A DNA stretch of 64,000 bases from DATLNF01 sp963765815 (GTDB lineage: Bacteria > Actinomycetota > Actinomycetes > BP-191), in NCBI GenBank assembly GCA_963765815.1, contig CAVXXT010000007.1, positions 558,001-622,000 of the forward strand, written 5' to 3'. Made by a program: the position numbers and the translations under genes. Numbering within the stretch: the stretch's first letter is position 1; each line of letters opens with the position of its first letter. The notes below the pieces were generated by a model. That model made no database searches. It was not told the origin of the DNA and was given only the letters and a program-made list of their open reading frames with translations. Shown in pieces: positions 43,193 to 51,716 of this stretch.

Positions 43193-44023
43193 TCAGCCGC
43201 CCGAGGAGCCGCTGGCGATCGCCTTGAGGAACGCGTTGCCGTCGGCGACCTGGTCCGGCGGCGGGATCGTGACGTCGACCTTCGACCCGAAGTCGTAGAG
43301 CTCGGTCGTCACCGTGGTCGTCGACTTCGTGTTGTCGGCGCTGTCGTCGGCCTCGGTGGTGACCGAGAACGTCGTACGCCGGACCCGGCCGTCGCCGTCG
43401 AGCCACACGTCGTACGGCACCTCGTCGTCGCGCATCAGCGCGATCAGCCGGCTCAGTGACTTGGCGGCGCCACCCTCGACCTTGCGCAGCGCGGCCGTGA
43501 GGTCGAGCCGGCCGCGGTAGTGCGTGGTCGACGCACCACGCACGGTCTCGGTCGCGACCTCCTTCGCGTCGTGCGCGCCGCGGAGCGCGTCGACCGCGGA
43601 GATCGGGCTCGCGGTGCTGCTGAGCGGGCCGAACTGCGGGTTCTGCGCGATCAGCAGCGCGAGGTCGATCTCGAGGAACGGCTTGCCGACGAGCGCGGTG
43701 AGGAAGGTGGGCGGGGCGACGTACGCCGTCTCGCCGACGATCCTCGCGTCGAGCTTGCTGCCCGCCAGCAGCGAGCCGAGGTTGAGGGTCAGCGTGCCCT
43801 GCTCGCCGGCCAGGTCGAAGCCACCCTCGCCGGTCAGCGTCGTCGGGGTGCCGCCGACGTCGGTCTCCACGGTGATCGCGACCTGTGCCAACTCGGCGGC
43901 GATCGTCTTGGCGCTCGACGCGCGCACCAGCTCCAGCGCCTGCGCCGTGTCGTCCGTGCAGCCGGTCAGCCCGGCCATCGCGATCGCGGCGACGATGGCC
44001 GGCAGGGCGAGCGAGCGGCGCAT
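43193..44023 (-). CDS. LppX/LprAFG-family lipoprotein
   Basis: Protein of 276 residues with lipobox GLTGC. The body shows the LppX/LprG beta-sandwich signatures (ASSAKTIAAELAQVAITVETDVGG; YVAPPTFLTALVGKPFLEIDL; VPYDVWLDGDGRVRRTTFSV). The mycobacterial relatives carry lipids through the envelope. The upstream region holds an AT-rich inverted repeat (44074-44100) and the palindrome GGGCGGTACCGCCC (44048-44061), possible control sites. Confidence 0.82.
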   Translation of the reverse strand: MRRSLALPAIVAAIAMAGLTGCTDDTAQALELVRASSAKTIAAELAQVAITVETDVGGTPTTLTGEGGFDLAGEQGTLTLNLGSLLAGSKLDARIVGETAYVAPPTFLTALVGKPFLEIDLALLIAQNPQFGPLSSTASPISAVDALRGAHDAKEVATETVRGASTTHYRGRLDLTAALRKVEGGAAKSLSRLIALMRDDEVPYDVWLDGDGRVRRTTFSVTTEADDSADNTKSTTTVTTELYDFGSKVDVTIPPPDQVADGNAFLKAIASGSSGG

Positions 44024-44149
44024 CAGCTGTCTCCTCGGCGTACCCCCGGGCGGTACCGCCCCGCCTTCCGCGGATTAAAAGTCCGCTGCATCACTTTAAT
44101 GCTTCGGGGGCCGTGGCTCCTGATCGCGACCGAGCATAGATCGGGACGC

Positions 44150-44770
44150 TCAGAAGCACTTCGGCTTGCGTGTGGCGGTCTTCCAGAAGCCCTTCGGCAG
44201 CTGGCTCGGGACCGCCTCGCTGTCCTCGTCCTGGGTGACCACGACGCCGACCTGGTTGGCGATCGTCGACGCCGCGGTCTTGCAGCTGAGGCCACCGGGG
44301 AGGTGCACGACGGCGGGCGCGCTGCGGACATCGCGGTGCACCGACGCGACGACGGTGCCGCTGTCGTTGTCCGCGGCCGGCGAGGCCGTCATCGGGTCGA
44401 GGCCCTTCTTCGCCCGCCGGGCCTTCCACTGCACGACGAACGCCGAGCTGCCGAAGGTGCCGCGCACGGAGGCGGTGTCGTCGGTGAACACGACGTCCTT
44501 CGGGTCGACCGGGAGCGGGTACCAGGGGCCGTCGCAGCCGGCCTCGCCGCAGGTCGCCAGCCGGAAGCGCAGCACGTAGTCGACCTTGGCACCCTGCAGG
44601 TCGTGCCGGGCCACCTGGACCTCGACCTGGTAGAGCACCTCGTCCGTGCCGCGGACGCGGACCCCGGCGGCGGCGACGAGGGACTCCCCGCCGTAGACCG
44701 CGGCCTCGGCGGGCACGAGAGAGCCGGCCGCGCAGATCAACGCGGCGAGGATGAGGGCGAGGCGGCGCAC
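44150..44770 (-). CDS. Secreted protein of unknown function
   Basis: I chose the GTG at 44770 because a signal peptide follows directly (VRRLALILAALICAAGSLVP, cleavage near AEAAV); longer in-frame codons upstream run toward the tRNA region and lack this logic. About 206 residues with Cys pairs (ATCGEAGCDGPWYPLP; LSCKTAAS) suggesting disulfides, and beta-strand-rich sequence. It ends KPKCF. I do not recognise the family. Confidence 0.65.
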   Translation of the reverse strand: MRRLALILAALICAAGSLVPAEAAVYGGESLVAAAGVRVRGTDEVLYQVEVQVARHDLQGAKVDYVLRFRLATCGEAGCDGPWYPLPVDPKDVVFTDDTASVRGTFGSSAFVVQWKARRAKKGLDPMTASPAADNDSGTVVASVHRDVRSAPAVVHLPGGLSCKTAASTIANQVGVVVTQDEDSEAVPSQLPKGFWKTATRKPKCF

Positions 44771-44834
44771 CGATCTAGGGTTCGACGCGGCTCCGAGACG
44801 GTCCTGCGCGGCGGTCGGCGTACGGCGACATCGA

Positions 44835-44865
44835 TTGTGCCGTCGCGCGAAGCGCCCGCTACACT
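44835..44865 (+). promoter_or_regulatory. Possible promoter of the tRNA cluster
   Basis: TTGTGC (44835) and TACACT (44860) lie about 48 bp upstream of tRNA-Glu. The 19-bp spacer is longer than ideal. TACACT is a good -10 for stable RNA genes, but the -35 assignment is weak. Confidence 0.35.
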
Positions 44866-44913
44866 GGGGCGGTTCCCCGACGGCTAGACCGCGGTCCGTC
44901 CGGCCCACCGGCC

Positions 44914-44986
44914 GTCCCCATCGTCTAGTGGCCTAGGACTCCGCCCTTTCAAGGCGGCAGCACGGGTTCGAATCCCGTTGGGGGCA
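44914..44986 (+). tRNA. tRNA-Glu (anticodon TTC)
   Basis: 73-nt cloverleaf with acceptor GTCCCCA/TGGGGGC, anticodon loop CTTTCAA (TTC) and T-loop GGTTCGAAT. It is the first gene of a Glu-Asp-Phe cluster common in actinomycetes. CCA is not encoded. Confidence 0.96.
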
Positions 44987-45018
44987 CGAGCACCACCTGC
45001 TACACCGCACCACAGCTA

Positions 45019-45093
45019 GGTCCCGTAGTGCAGTTTGGAGTGCACGCCGCCCTGTCAAGGCGGAGGTCGCGGGTTCAAATCCCGTCGGGACCG
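45019..45093 (+). tRNA. tRNA-Asp (anticodon GTC)
   Basis: Cloverleaf with acceptor GGTCCCG/CGGGACC, anticodon loop CTGTCAA (GTC) and T-loop GGTTCAAAT. The 3' CCA is encoded at 45094-45096. Confidence 0.96.
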
Positions 45094-45142
45094 CCAGCAC
45101 GTCGTACGCCGTCGCTCCACTGACGGCGTACTCGTGTGTCGA

Positions 45143-45216
45143 GGGCAGGTAGCTCAGTTGGTACGAGCGCGCGCCTGAAAAGCGTGAGGTCGGCGGTTCG
45201 ACCCCGCCCCTGCCCA
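45143..45216 (+). tRNA. tRNA-Phe (anticodon GAA)
   Basis: 74-nt cloverleaf with acceptor GGGCAGG/CCTGCCC, anticodon loop CTGAAAA (GAA) and T-loop GGTTCGACC. It is the last of the three clustered tRNAs. Confidence 0.95.
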
Positions 45217-45531
45217 CTTCGGAAATCGCTCCGCCTGACCCGGCTCCGGCCGGCGCGGGCCCGAGCCGTGAAGATCGCCACGATCCGAAACGCCACAACC
45301 CGTCTCGGGCATACGCAGTAGGACGAAGGCGTCGCGCCGCCGAATTCGAGCGTGATGCCGGCGCTCGTTAACCGAACGGCACAGCGGGCAAACGCTCGTC
45401 GCTGCGCTCGAGCGAAGTGCTGTAAGCCATCGCCAGGTCAAACGTGGAACAGGCGGCGGTCTGACCAGACCGCACTGGCGAGCGTGCATCCATCGCGGAG
45501 GGGCGCGCCACTCTGTGTCGAAAGGATCAAG
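45217..45531. other. 315-nt region without a convincing gene
   Basis: It lies between tRNA-Phe and the secreted protein at 45532. I see no supported reading frame, tRNA or strong terminator. A weak inverted pair, GAGCG and CGCTC, lies around 45345-45366. The last 50 bases probably hold the promoter and leader of the 45532 gene. Confidence 0.5.
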
Positions 45532-46002
45532 ATGCGCGGGACAGTCTTGGTCCGCCGAGCGCTGACGATGGGGACGGCGCTGCTCCTGTGTGCCGGAATC
45601 ACAGCTCCGCCGGCTAATGCGGCGACGGTCGGCACTGCAGGGACGGGCGTCGCAGCGTTCAACATCTGTGAAGGCGCGCATTGTGTCGTGGGCGTGTTGA
45701 ACACTCGCGTGTACCCGACCGGGCTCGGCAAGGACCTCGTCGAGTTCCAGTGCGAGGTGACGGCGACAGCGACAGCGGCATCGACGACCGTGTCGACGTG
45801 CAGCGTTGGTGGAGTCTCGGCGAAGCTGCTTCCGCTCAGCGCGCCGGGCTCGGCAGTTGCAGCAGTGGGTGCTGGCCTGTTCACAGCGGGTTCGACGGTG
45901 ACGGCGTGTGTCGGAGGGTCAGCCGTCTTCATCGAGAGCGAGATCGGTCCGGCCTCTCTTGGTGACGGTGGCTGTGGTGACGCCATCGTCGTAGCGATCT
46001 AG
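45532..46002 (+). CDS. Small secreted protein of unknown function
   Basis: Protein of 156 residues from ATG 45532 with AAAGGATC upstream; codons further upstream lack a signal peptide. The signal peptide (VLVRRALTMGTALLLCAGI, cleavage near ANAAT) precedes a small Cys-containing, Ala/Val/Thr-rich domain (FNICEGAHCVVG; CEVTATATAASTTVSTCSVGG; CVGGSAVF; GGCGDAIVVAI). Even spacing of Cys suggests disulfides. It is followed 12 nt later by another exported unknown protein. Confidence 0.7.
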   Translation: MRGTVLVRRALTMGTALLLCAGITAPPANAATVGTAGTGVAAFNICEGAHCVVGVLNTRVYPTGLGKDLVEFQCEVTATATAASTTVSTCSVGGVSAKLLPLSAPGSAVAAVGAGLFTAGSTVTACVGGSAVFIESEIGPASLGDGGCGDAIVVAI

Positions 46003-46014
46003 CGAGGACCCCCG

Positions 46015-46881
46015 ATGAGCTGCAGGGCGAGCACCAGCCGGTTACGGCGGCTTGCCCTGCAGCTCGTCCTCGTTGCGATTGCGGCCTCCCCCACGACGGC
46101 GCTCAGCCTCACGCCCGCGCCCACGTCCCGGATGTGGGTACTCGAGCGGACGGCCTCAACCCCGACGGTCCTCGATCTCGAGATATCCGTGCATGGGCTC
46201 GGCTCCGACCCGGCGTTCTCCGCCCTCGTCGGGCTGGACAGCAAGACGCCGACGCTGATCGACGAGATCTCCCTGATGCTCTACCTCAACAGCCGTGGCG
46301 AGTTCGTGCCGACTGCGCACGTCGGGGGTACGTCCTACGGCTGCAACACCCTCGGGAATCCGGCGCCACCTCACCCGTGCGGCGCCTACGTGGATGCCTT
46401 CCGCTTCGCGCGGGTGCAAGCGGACGAGGCCGTCGACCCGCAGCTCCCGAAGCGGCTGATCGTCGCTTCATCAGGCGTTCACCCGCAGGCGAAGCTGGGG
46501 GCGGCGACACGGGGCTGGCGATTGGTCGAGGTGTCACCCCGCATGCGCTTCGCCCGCTCGGACAAGAGCGACTCAGCCGGGGTCGGCAGCGCCGATGGTG
46601 GAGTCGAGGTGTTCGTGGGCGCTGCCGCGAGCGGAGGCCGCTCCGGAAGCATCGCGATTGCAGCGCCACCCTGCGACAGGGTAGGTGTGGGGGAAACGAC
46701 ACTCACCGGCGGTCTCGAAGCAGTCGACGTGACCTGTCCCCGTGCCGTCCCAGCGGTCTCCCTCGCCGCTGCGGGCACCGAGTGGCGCCTGGACGGACTC
46801 GTCGTCGGCGTGACCGGCAACGCCTATCGCCTCGTCGTGCTGGACCTCCCGATCGGGAACGCGAAGGCGCCGCGGCGCTGA
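46015..46881 (+). CDS. Secreted protein of unknown function
   Basis: Protein of 288 residues with a signal peptide (RLRRLALQLVLVAIAASP). The sequence includes FVPTAHVGGTSYGCNTLGNPAPPHPCGAYVDAF and paired Cys (APPCDRVGV; VTCPRAV). No family recognised. Base use is slightly less GC-rich than its neighbours, hinting at an accessory origin, but this is not measured. Probably co-transcribed with the gene at 45532. Confidence 0.65.
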   Translation: MSCRASTSRLRRLALQLVLVAIAASPTTALSLTPAPTSRMWVLERTASTPTVLDLEISVHGLGSDPAFSALVGLDSKTPTLIDEISLMLYLNSRGEFVPTAHVGGTSYGCNTLGNPAPPHPCGAYVDAFRFARVQADEAVDPQLPKRLIVASSGVHPQAKLGAATRGWRLVEVSPRMRFARSDKSDSAGVGSADGGVEVFVGAAASGGRSGSIAIAAPPCDRVGVGETTLTGGLEAVDVTCPRAVPAVSLAAAGTEWRLDGLVVGVTGNAYRLVVLDLPIGNAKAPRR

Positions 46882-46965
46882 TCGGCGACTCGTCAGCCGC
46901 GGCACGTCAGCACGACGGTCGCTCCGACCGGTAAACCTTCACGCTCGCGGCGCGTCTGTCGGGGC

Positions 46966-47496
46966 ATGATCGGCGCCATGGCATGGGCGGGTGAGCGCAC
47001 CTCCGCGACCGCGGACGACGCGCTGACCGCGCTGTACGTCGAGCACTACACATCGCTGGTCCGGCTCGCCGCGTTCCTCCTCGACGACGTCGGGACGAGC
47101 GAGGAGGTCGTGCAGGACGCCTACGTGAAGATGCTCGGCTCCTGGAGTCGCATCAACGACCTCGACAAGGCCGCGGCGTACCTGCGCTCGACCGTCCTCA
47201 ACCTGGCCCGATCCAAGATGCGCCGCCGGCTGGTCGCCCGCAAGCACGAGCCGGCCCCGCTCGGCGACGCGCTGAGCCCGGAGTACGACGCCATCGCGCA
47301 CGAGAACCAGCGTGAGGTCGTCGCCGCCCTGCGCCGCCTACCGGTGCGTCAGCGCGAGGCGCTGGTGCTGCGCTACTACGGCGACCTGTCCGAGGCGGAG
47401 ATCGCGGCGACGATGAGCTGCTCGCCGGGCACCGTGAAGAGCCACATCCACCGCGGCAAGGCCGCGCTCGCCGAGCTGCTCGAGGTGCGCCGATGA
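46966..47496 (+). CDS. SigE-family ECF RNA polymerase sigma factor
   Basis: Protein of 176 residues (an ATG at 46978 is an alternative start). Region 2: ALYVEHYTSLVRLAAFLLDDVGTSEEVVQDAYVKML. Region 4: LPVRQREALVLRYYGDLSEAEIAATMSCSPGTVKSHIHRGKAAL. It directs RNA polymerase to a small regulon. The downstream gene overlaps by ATGA and encodes a membrane-anchored protein in the place usually held by an anti-sigma factor. Confidence 0.9.
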   Translation: MIGAMAWAGERTSATADDALTALYVEHYTSLVRLAAFLLDDVGTSEEVVQDAYVKMLGSWSRINDLDKAAAYLRSTVLNLARSKMRRRLVARKHEPAPLGDALSPEYDAIAHENQREVVAALRRLPVRQREALVLRYYGDLSEAEIAATMSCSPGTVKSHIHRGKAALAELLEVRR

Positions 47497-49271
47497 ACGC
47501 CGACGACCGGCTCCGCGAGATCCTGCACGCCGAGGCGGAGCGGGTGCAGACCTCCCCCGCGGCGTACGACGCGATCAAGACGAAGTTCGCCCGCAGCCGC
47601 CGCCGAGTCCTCTGGCAGCGCGCGATGCTGGCAACCGCGACCGCTGCGGCCGTGGTGATCACCGCCGTGGTCGTCGTCGACAGCGACAGCGACAAGCTGG
47701 TGGTAGACCCGCCGGCGGCGAGCGAGTCGGCCACCCCCTCGCCGGAGCCGTCGCCGACCGAGTCGCTCGGCGCGGTCCCGACCGTCGACGACCGCGTCGA
47801 CGCGGTCTGGCCCTACACGACGCGGAGTGAGATCAGTCGGTGGACCCCGGCCTCGAACGGCAGCCTCGCCGACCCGAAGTCGGCCGTGACGGCCTTCGTC
47901 CGCACCTTCCTCGGCACCGACTCGGAGTGGGTGTTCGGCCAGGTGCGCGAGGCCGAGCCGCGCGTGTCGGAGGTCGACGTCGAGCGCAGCTACGGAGACT
48001 CCAGCCCGAATGCCAAGGTCGCGACCGTCACCGTGCGGTCGTACGGCGAAAACGAGGCCGACGGCCCATGGCTGGTCACTCAGGCGCTCACGCCCGGCAT
48101 CGTCATCACGTCGCCCGAACACGGCGCGTCCGTCGGGTCGCCGCTGACGGTGTCGGGCACCGTCGTCGGCATCCACCACTCGGTGCACGCGCAGGTCCGT
48201 GCTGCCGACGGCGCGTCGCTCGGCGAGGCGCACGAGATGGCCGGCGAGAGCGTCCCGTGGTCGACACAGGTCGCCTTCTCGCCAGACACGGCCGCGTCGG
48301 TCACCGCGACGCTGCGCTCGGACCGCGACGGGCTGCCCACGTCATTCACCGCCTTGCCGATCCGCCCAGCGGCCGCGCCGAAGGGCCGCCCGCCCGCGCC
48401 GCAGCCCCCCGAGACGTACATCGCGATCCAGGACAGCCGGCTCGCGTTGATCCGGACCAACACCGGCGAGCGCGTGCGCTACCTCACCGCCGAGCAGCCC
48501 GGCGGGGGCGTGTCGTTCCCCGAGATGGCGCCCGACGGCACCACCGTCTACTTCGTCCGCGGCGAGGGGACGTGCGCGGCGTCGATAGCGACGGTGTCAA
48601 CCACGACGCAGACCGAGCACGGGGTCACGAAGATCACCGAGGCGGTGCCAACGCTTCTGTCGGTGTCCGGCGACGGCAAGTGGCTCGCCTACGTCCGCAC
48701 GGCGTGCGCGGGCGACGCCGCTGGCGACTGGGCGATTGTGCTGCGCGAGCTGAACACGGGCACCGAGCGATCATGGAGCTCATCGGCCTCAGCGCCGGAG
48801 TCGGGCAGTGTCGTCGACCTTGGGATCAACGAGAACGGGTCGAAGATCTATTACCTGCACGCAGCGCCTGACCAGCCGGTCGGCTACGACCCGGCGCTGC
48901 GGGTGCTCGACACGACCGCCCCCGGCGACGTGCTCGAGGAGCACACCACGACCTGGGCATTCGCCCGGCGGGGCTGTGCGCTGCGCACCGTGGACATCAG
49001 CACGTCGTACCCGGACGTCGTGGTGGTCTGCACGACGTCGGGCAACGCCCTCGAGGTGCAGACGCTCGCCGCTGACGGCGGGCGCCGCACCCTGTTCAGC
49101 CTGGCCAGCGCGGGCGGCCTTCTCGCCCGGGCCGACTTCGTCCACCCCGGTGCGTCGCTCGTGCTCTGTCTTCACGAGATCGACGCCCCCGGCTGCGACG
49201 TCTACTGGTGGCTGCCCGGCGCTGACCCGGTCCGCACCGCGCCAGTCGGAGCCGGCTACCCGACCTGGTAG
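47493..49271 (+). CDS. Membrane-anchored protein with Gmad2-like and beta-propeller-like regions, coupled to an ECF sigma gene
   Basis: Protein of 592 residues. A short cytoplasmic N-terminus (MNADDRLREILHAEAERVQ, 50 residues) and one TM (AMLATATAAAVVITAVVVV) lead to a Pro/Ser linker. A Gmad2-like immunoglobulin fold (ITSPEHGASVGSPLTVSGTV, about residue 205) and a WD40/TolB-like repeat region (FPEMAPDGTTVYFVRG; LLSVSGDGKWLAYVRT) follow. ATGA overlap with the sigma gene suggests an anti-sigma or sensor role, though no ZAS zinc motif is seen in the N-terminus. Confidence 0.72.
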   Translation: MNADDRLREILHAEAERVQTSPAAYDAIKTKFARSRRRVLWQRAMLATATAAAVVITAVVVVDSDSDKLVVDPPAASESATPSPEPSPTESLGAVPTVDDRVDAVWPYTTRSEISRWTPASNGSLADPKSAVTAFVRTFLGTDSEWVFGQVREAEPRVSEVDVERSYGDSSPNAKVATVTVRSYGENEADGPWLVTQALTPGIVITSPEHGASVGSPLTVSGTVVGIHHSVHAQVRAADGASLGEAHEMAGESVPWSTQVAFSPDTAASVTATLRSDRDGLPTSFTALPIRPAAAPKGRPPAPQPPETYIAIQDSRLALIRTNTGERVRYLTAEQPGGGVSFPEMAPDGTTVYFVRGEGTCAASIATVSTTTQTEHGVTKITEAVPTLLSVSGDGKWLAYVRTACAGDAAGDWAIVLRELNTGTERSWSSSASAPESGSVVDLGINENGSKIYYLHAAPDQPVGYDPALRVLDTTAPGDVLEEHTTTWAFARRGCALRTVDISTSYPDVVVVCTTSGNALEVQTLAADGGRRTLFSLASAGGLLARADFVHPGASLVLCLHEIDAPGCDVYWWLPGADPVRTAPVGAGYPTW

Positions 49272-49358
49272 CCCGCGAGCTTTGGAGATCGTCACGCATG
49301 AAAGCGGCGACAACTCTTCAGGCTCGCGAGACGGCGTTCGGCGTACGGCGGAATTGGA

Positions 49359-49403
49359 ACGGGCCCCGTCCGGGTCGGTCGTTGAGACCTGGACGAGGCC
49401 CGT
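49359..49403. terminator. Strong hairpin between the sensor gene and bldC (convergent)
   Basis: Stem of 18 bp with 16 matches: ACGGGCCCCGTCCGGGTC (49359-49376) against GACCTGGACGAGGCCCGT (49386-49403), with a 9-nt loop. It lies between genes ending at 49271 and 49498, so it can terminate both. No clear U tract, as is common in GC-rich actinomycetes. Confidence 0.7.
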
Positions 49404-49497
49404 GTCTACGAGCGGGCTGGGATCCGCGCCGTGCGTGACGCGGCGCCCCCCGGTCGCCGCTTCACGAGTCTGTGGTGCTGGGAGTGGTGGCGCGGTC

Positions 49498-49701
49498 TTA
49501 CTCGGCGCGCTGCTGCGGGATGCCCGCGAGCAGCTGGCGCACCTCGACCTCGCGGTAGCGGCGGTGGCCGCCCAGCGTGCGGATCGAGGTGAGCTTGCCG
49601 GACTTGGCCCAGCGGGTGACGGTCTTGGGGTCGACGCGGAACATCGTCGCCACCTCGGCCGGCGTCAGCAGGGGGTCGGTGTCTGGGGAGCGCGTGGTCA
49701 T
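49498..49701 (-). CDS. bldC: BldC, small MerR-like developmental regulator
   Basis: Protein of 67 residues from ATG 49701. LLTPAEVATMFRVDPKTVTRWAKSGKLTSIRTLGGHRRYREVEVRQLLAG is nearly the streptomycete BldC winged-helix domain, and the length matches. BldC binds direct repeats cooperatively and delays development in Streptomyces. In non-sporulating relatives its role is less clear. Longer in-frame codons upstream (to 49743) are unlikely. Confidence 0.92.
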   Translation of the reverse strand: MTTRSPDTDPLLTPAEVATMFRVDPKTVTRWAKSGKLTSIRTLGGHRRYREVEVRQLLAGIPQQRAE

Positions 49702-49843
49702 GGCGTCAGGTTCCTTTCGCGGGAGAGCGTTTGCTCTGGGCATGATGTTCGCCCTTGCCCGCGATGTCCGATATGGCTCATCCGGGCTATTTTCCCGCCC
49801 GCTGAAGTGACTAGTCCGCTTCCTTGACGGCTAGCGACGCGGG

Positions 49844-50659
49844 CTAATTCGCCACTTCCACCGCACGAGCGGCACCCCAGCGGACGACCACGCGCTGATA
49901 GGCCTCGGTCGCCTCGTCGCCGTCGCCCTCGGCCAGGCAGGCGACCGCGTGCGCCACGTCGGCGGCCGACTCGTCGGACTCCAGCTCGGTCGGGTCGAAC
50001 AGCCGGACCAGGCCGCCGTAGTCGAGCTCGAGCAGCGAGCGGGGGTGGTAGTCCTCGAGCCAGCGGCCCAGGTCCTCGACACCGTCGGCGACGCTCTCGT
50101 CGTCGAGCGTCCGGCGCAGGACCGCGAGCGTGCGCGCCACGCGCCGGCGCGCGTTGGCCATCGTCGTCAGGTAGGTGAGCGTCGTCTGCGGGCCGTCGAT
50201 CCGCAGCCGTCGCTCCTCCCCCTCGAACGGCACGAACCAGCGCAGCGGCACCTGCCAGGTCGCGCTGAGGTTGTAGGTCTTCAGGTCAGGCTCGACCGTG
50301 CGCGCCCGGGTCAGCTCGCGCTCGGCGATCTCGGCCGCACCAGGCGGGATGAAGGCGTCGGCCACCTCGGCCGGCAGCCCGCTGCGGAAGTCGGCGATCG
50401 CCTGCCAGCGGCGCAGCTGCAGCCGCCACGGGCACAGGTAGCTCTGGCCGCCCACCCGGTGCACGAACGCGTGCTCGACCTGCGGGTCCGGCGGTACGCC
50501 GATTGCGGCGACCAGTGCGGCGCGGTGCTGCTCGCTCAGGCCGCGCGCCCGGTCGGGTGCTGCGCCGGAGGCGAGGTAGACCTCCCACCGGCGGCGCTCC
50601 TCGGGCGGGAACGTGGCCAGCGGCTCGTACACCCGCAGGTACGACGAGTAGCCGCTCAC
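49844..50659 (-). CDS. Conserved actinobacterial protein of unknown function
   Basis: I chose the GTG at 50659 (VSGYSSYLRVYEPLATFPPEER), giving 271 residues; an upstream start at 50731 adds a basic low-complexity stretch. It is soluble and mostly helical, with VHRVGGQSYLCPWRLQLRRWQAIADFR, WQVPLRWFVPFEGEERRL and TYLTTMANARRRVARTLAVLRR. I believe similar proteins are encoded next to bldC in other actinomycetes, but I cannot assign a function. No catalytic motif seen. Confidence 0.75.
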   Translation of the reverse strand: MSGYSSYLRVYEPLATFPPEERRRWEVYLASGAAPDRARGLSEQHRAALVAAIGVPPDPQVEHAFVHRVGGQSYLCPWRLQLRRWQAIADFRSGLPAEVADAFIPPGAAEIAERELTRARTVEPDLKTYNLSATWQVPLRWFVPFEGEERRLRIDGPQTTLTYLTTMANARRRVARTLAVLRRTLDDESVADGVEDLGRWLEDYHPRSLLELDYGGLVRLFDPTELESDESAADVAHAVACLAEGDGDEATEAYQRVVVRWGAARAVEVAN

Positions 50660-50775
50660 GTCGCCGATACTGCCACGCTCGTCACGCCGTGAACGGACAG
50701 CGCCACGCCGGAAAGCAGAACCGCCCGCCACCTCGGCGAGGAGGTGACGGACGGTCCGGCTGGGTCAAGAGGCGA

Positions 50776-51303
50776 CTAGCCGTCGAGGCCGCAGTTGACG
50801 AAGTCGAACGGCGTCGTGCCGCTGTCGGTGTACGAGCCGGGGAACTCCACAGTCGCAGTCACTTCGTCGCCCGCGGTCCGATAGAAGTCCGCGATCAGGG
50901 TGTAGGTCTCGCCCTTCTTAAGGTCAGCACTCGGCACCTTGGTGATCTCACCGCTGCCGTAGAACATGCCGCACGTCGCGATGTCCTTGCCAGCTGCATC
51001 GACGACCGAGAGGTCCATATCGGTGCCGGTCTGGCCCCACGTGATGTGGAAGACCACGTCGCCCGTCGCACCCGCGACAGGGTCGAACTTGAACGGGACC
51101 TTGAGGCACCGCTCCGGCCCGCAGGCAGCGCCGGGCCCGGCCTCGGTGATCAGCTCGTCGTCGTGCAGCTGCTGACCGGCGGTTGCCTTGACCTCGATCT
51201 TCTTGTTCTTGTCGCCGTCGAGCTTCTTGGGCTCCTCGGCGTGGGACGGGAGGGCGAGGCCGAGGGCGGCCACGGCCACCACGGCGTAGAGACGACGGCG
51301 CAC
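50776..51303 (-). CDS. Secreted protein with PPC-like beta domain
   Basis: Protein of 175 residues from GTG 51303, with a signal peptide (RLYAVVAVAALGLALPSHA). The domain resembles bacterial pre-peptidase C-terminal folds: FKFDPVAGATGDVVFHITWGQTGTDMDLSVVDAAGKDIAT and KGETYTLIADFYRTAGDEVTATVEF. A CGPERC pair and two further Cys suggest disulfides. The protein at 60225 has a similar plan (CTPETC, then GSMHLIVND). Function unknown; possibly substrate binding at the cell surface. Confidence 0.72.
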   Translation of the reverse strand: MRRRLYAVVAVAALGLALPSHAEEPKKLDGDKNKKIEVKATAGQQLHDDELITEAGPGAACGPERCLKVPFKFDPVAGATGDVVFHITWGQTGTDMDLSVVDAAGKDIATCGMFYGSGEITKVPSADLKKGETYTLIADFYRTAGDEVTATVEFPGSYTDSGTTPFDFVNCGLDG

Positions 51304-51521
51304 GGGATCTCCTGCGGTCTGGGAGGCCGGCGTACCGGCCCCGCAAGTGGCTCTGAATCGGGCAATAGGTGCCTATTCGACAAGACGGAGATGGACCCCT
51401 GCCGGTTCGCCGCGATGTGGCGTGGGCGTAAGGGGCGGCCGTGACCTACGATGGGCGGGTTCTCTCCACCAGTTCAATCTCCGGGGCCGCTTCGCCGACC
51501 CCGTCGTCGAGGAGTCGAGCC

Positions 51522-51713
51522 ATGGGGCGCGGCCGGGCCAAAGCCAAGCAGACCAAGGTTGCCCGCGAGCTGAAGTACTCGACGACGGGCACCGATCTCG
51601 ACCGCCTGCGCGCCGAGCTGGCCGCGGACTCCACCCGGCCGGTGTCGGCCGAAGAGGCCGCCGCCCTCGCCGAGGACGACCTGTTCGAGGACGACGAGGA
51701 AGACGAGGACTGA
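51522..51713 (+). CDS. DUF3073 family protein
   Basis: Protein of 63 residues starting MGRGRAKAKQTKVARELKYS, the signature of DUF3073, followed by a strongly acidic C-terminus (EDDLFEDDEEDED). GAGGAG 7 nt upstream supports the ATG at 51522 rather than a longer frame. The family is restricted to Actinomycetota, of unknown function, and usually found near purM/purF as here. Confidence 0.88.
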   Translation: MGRGRAKAKQTKVARELKYSTTGTDLDRLRAELAADSTRPVSAEEAAALAEDDLFEDDEEDED

Positions 51714-51716
51714 CGC

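Noticed and set aside
44086..44913. Long minus-strand frame reaching to 44908
   Set aside because: Signal peptide logic favours the GTG at 44770; upstream codons are Arg-rich and run into the tRNA promoter region.
47376..48233. Minus-strand frame of 285 codons
   Set aside because: Antisense shadow of the sigma/sensor pair with typical Arg/Val/Asp-rich shadow composition.
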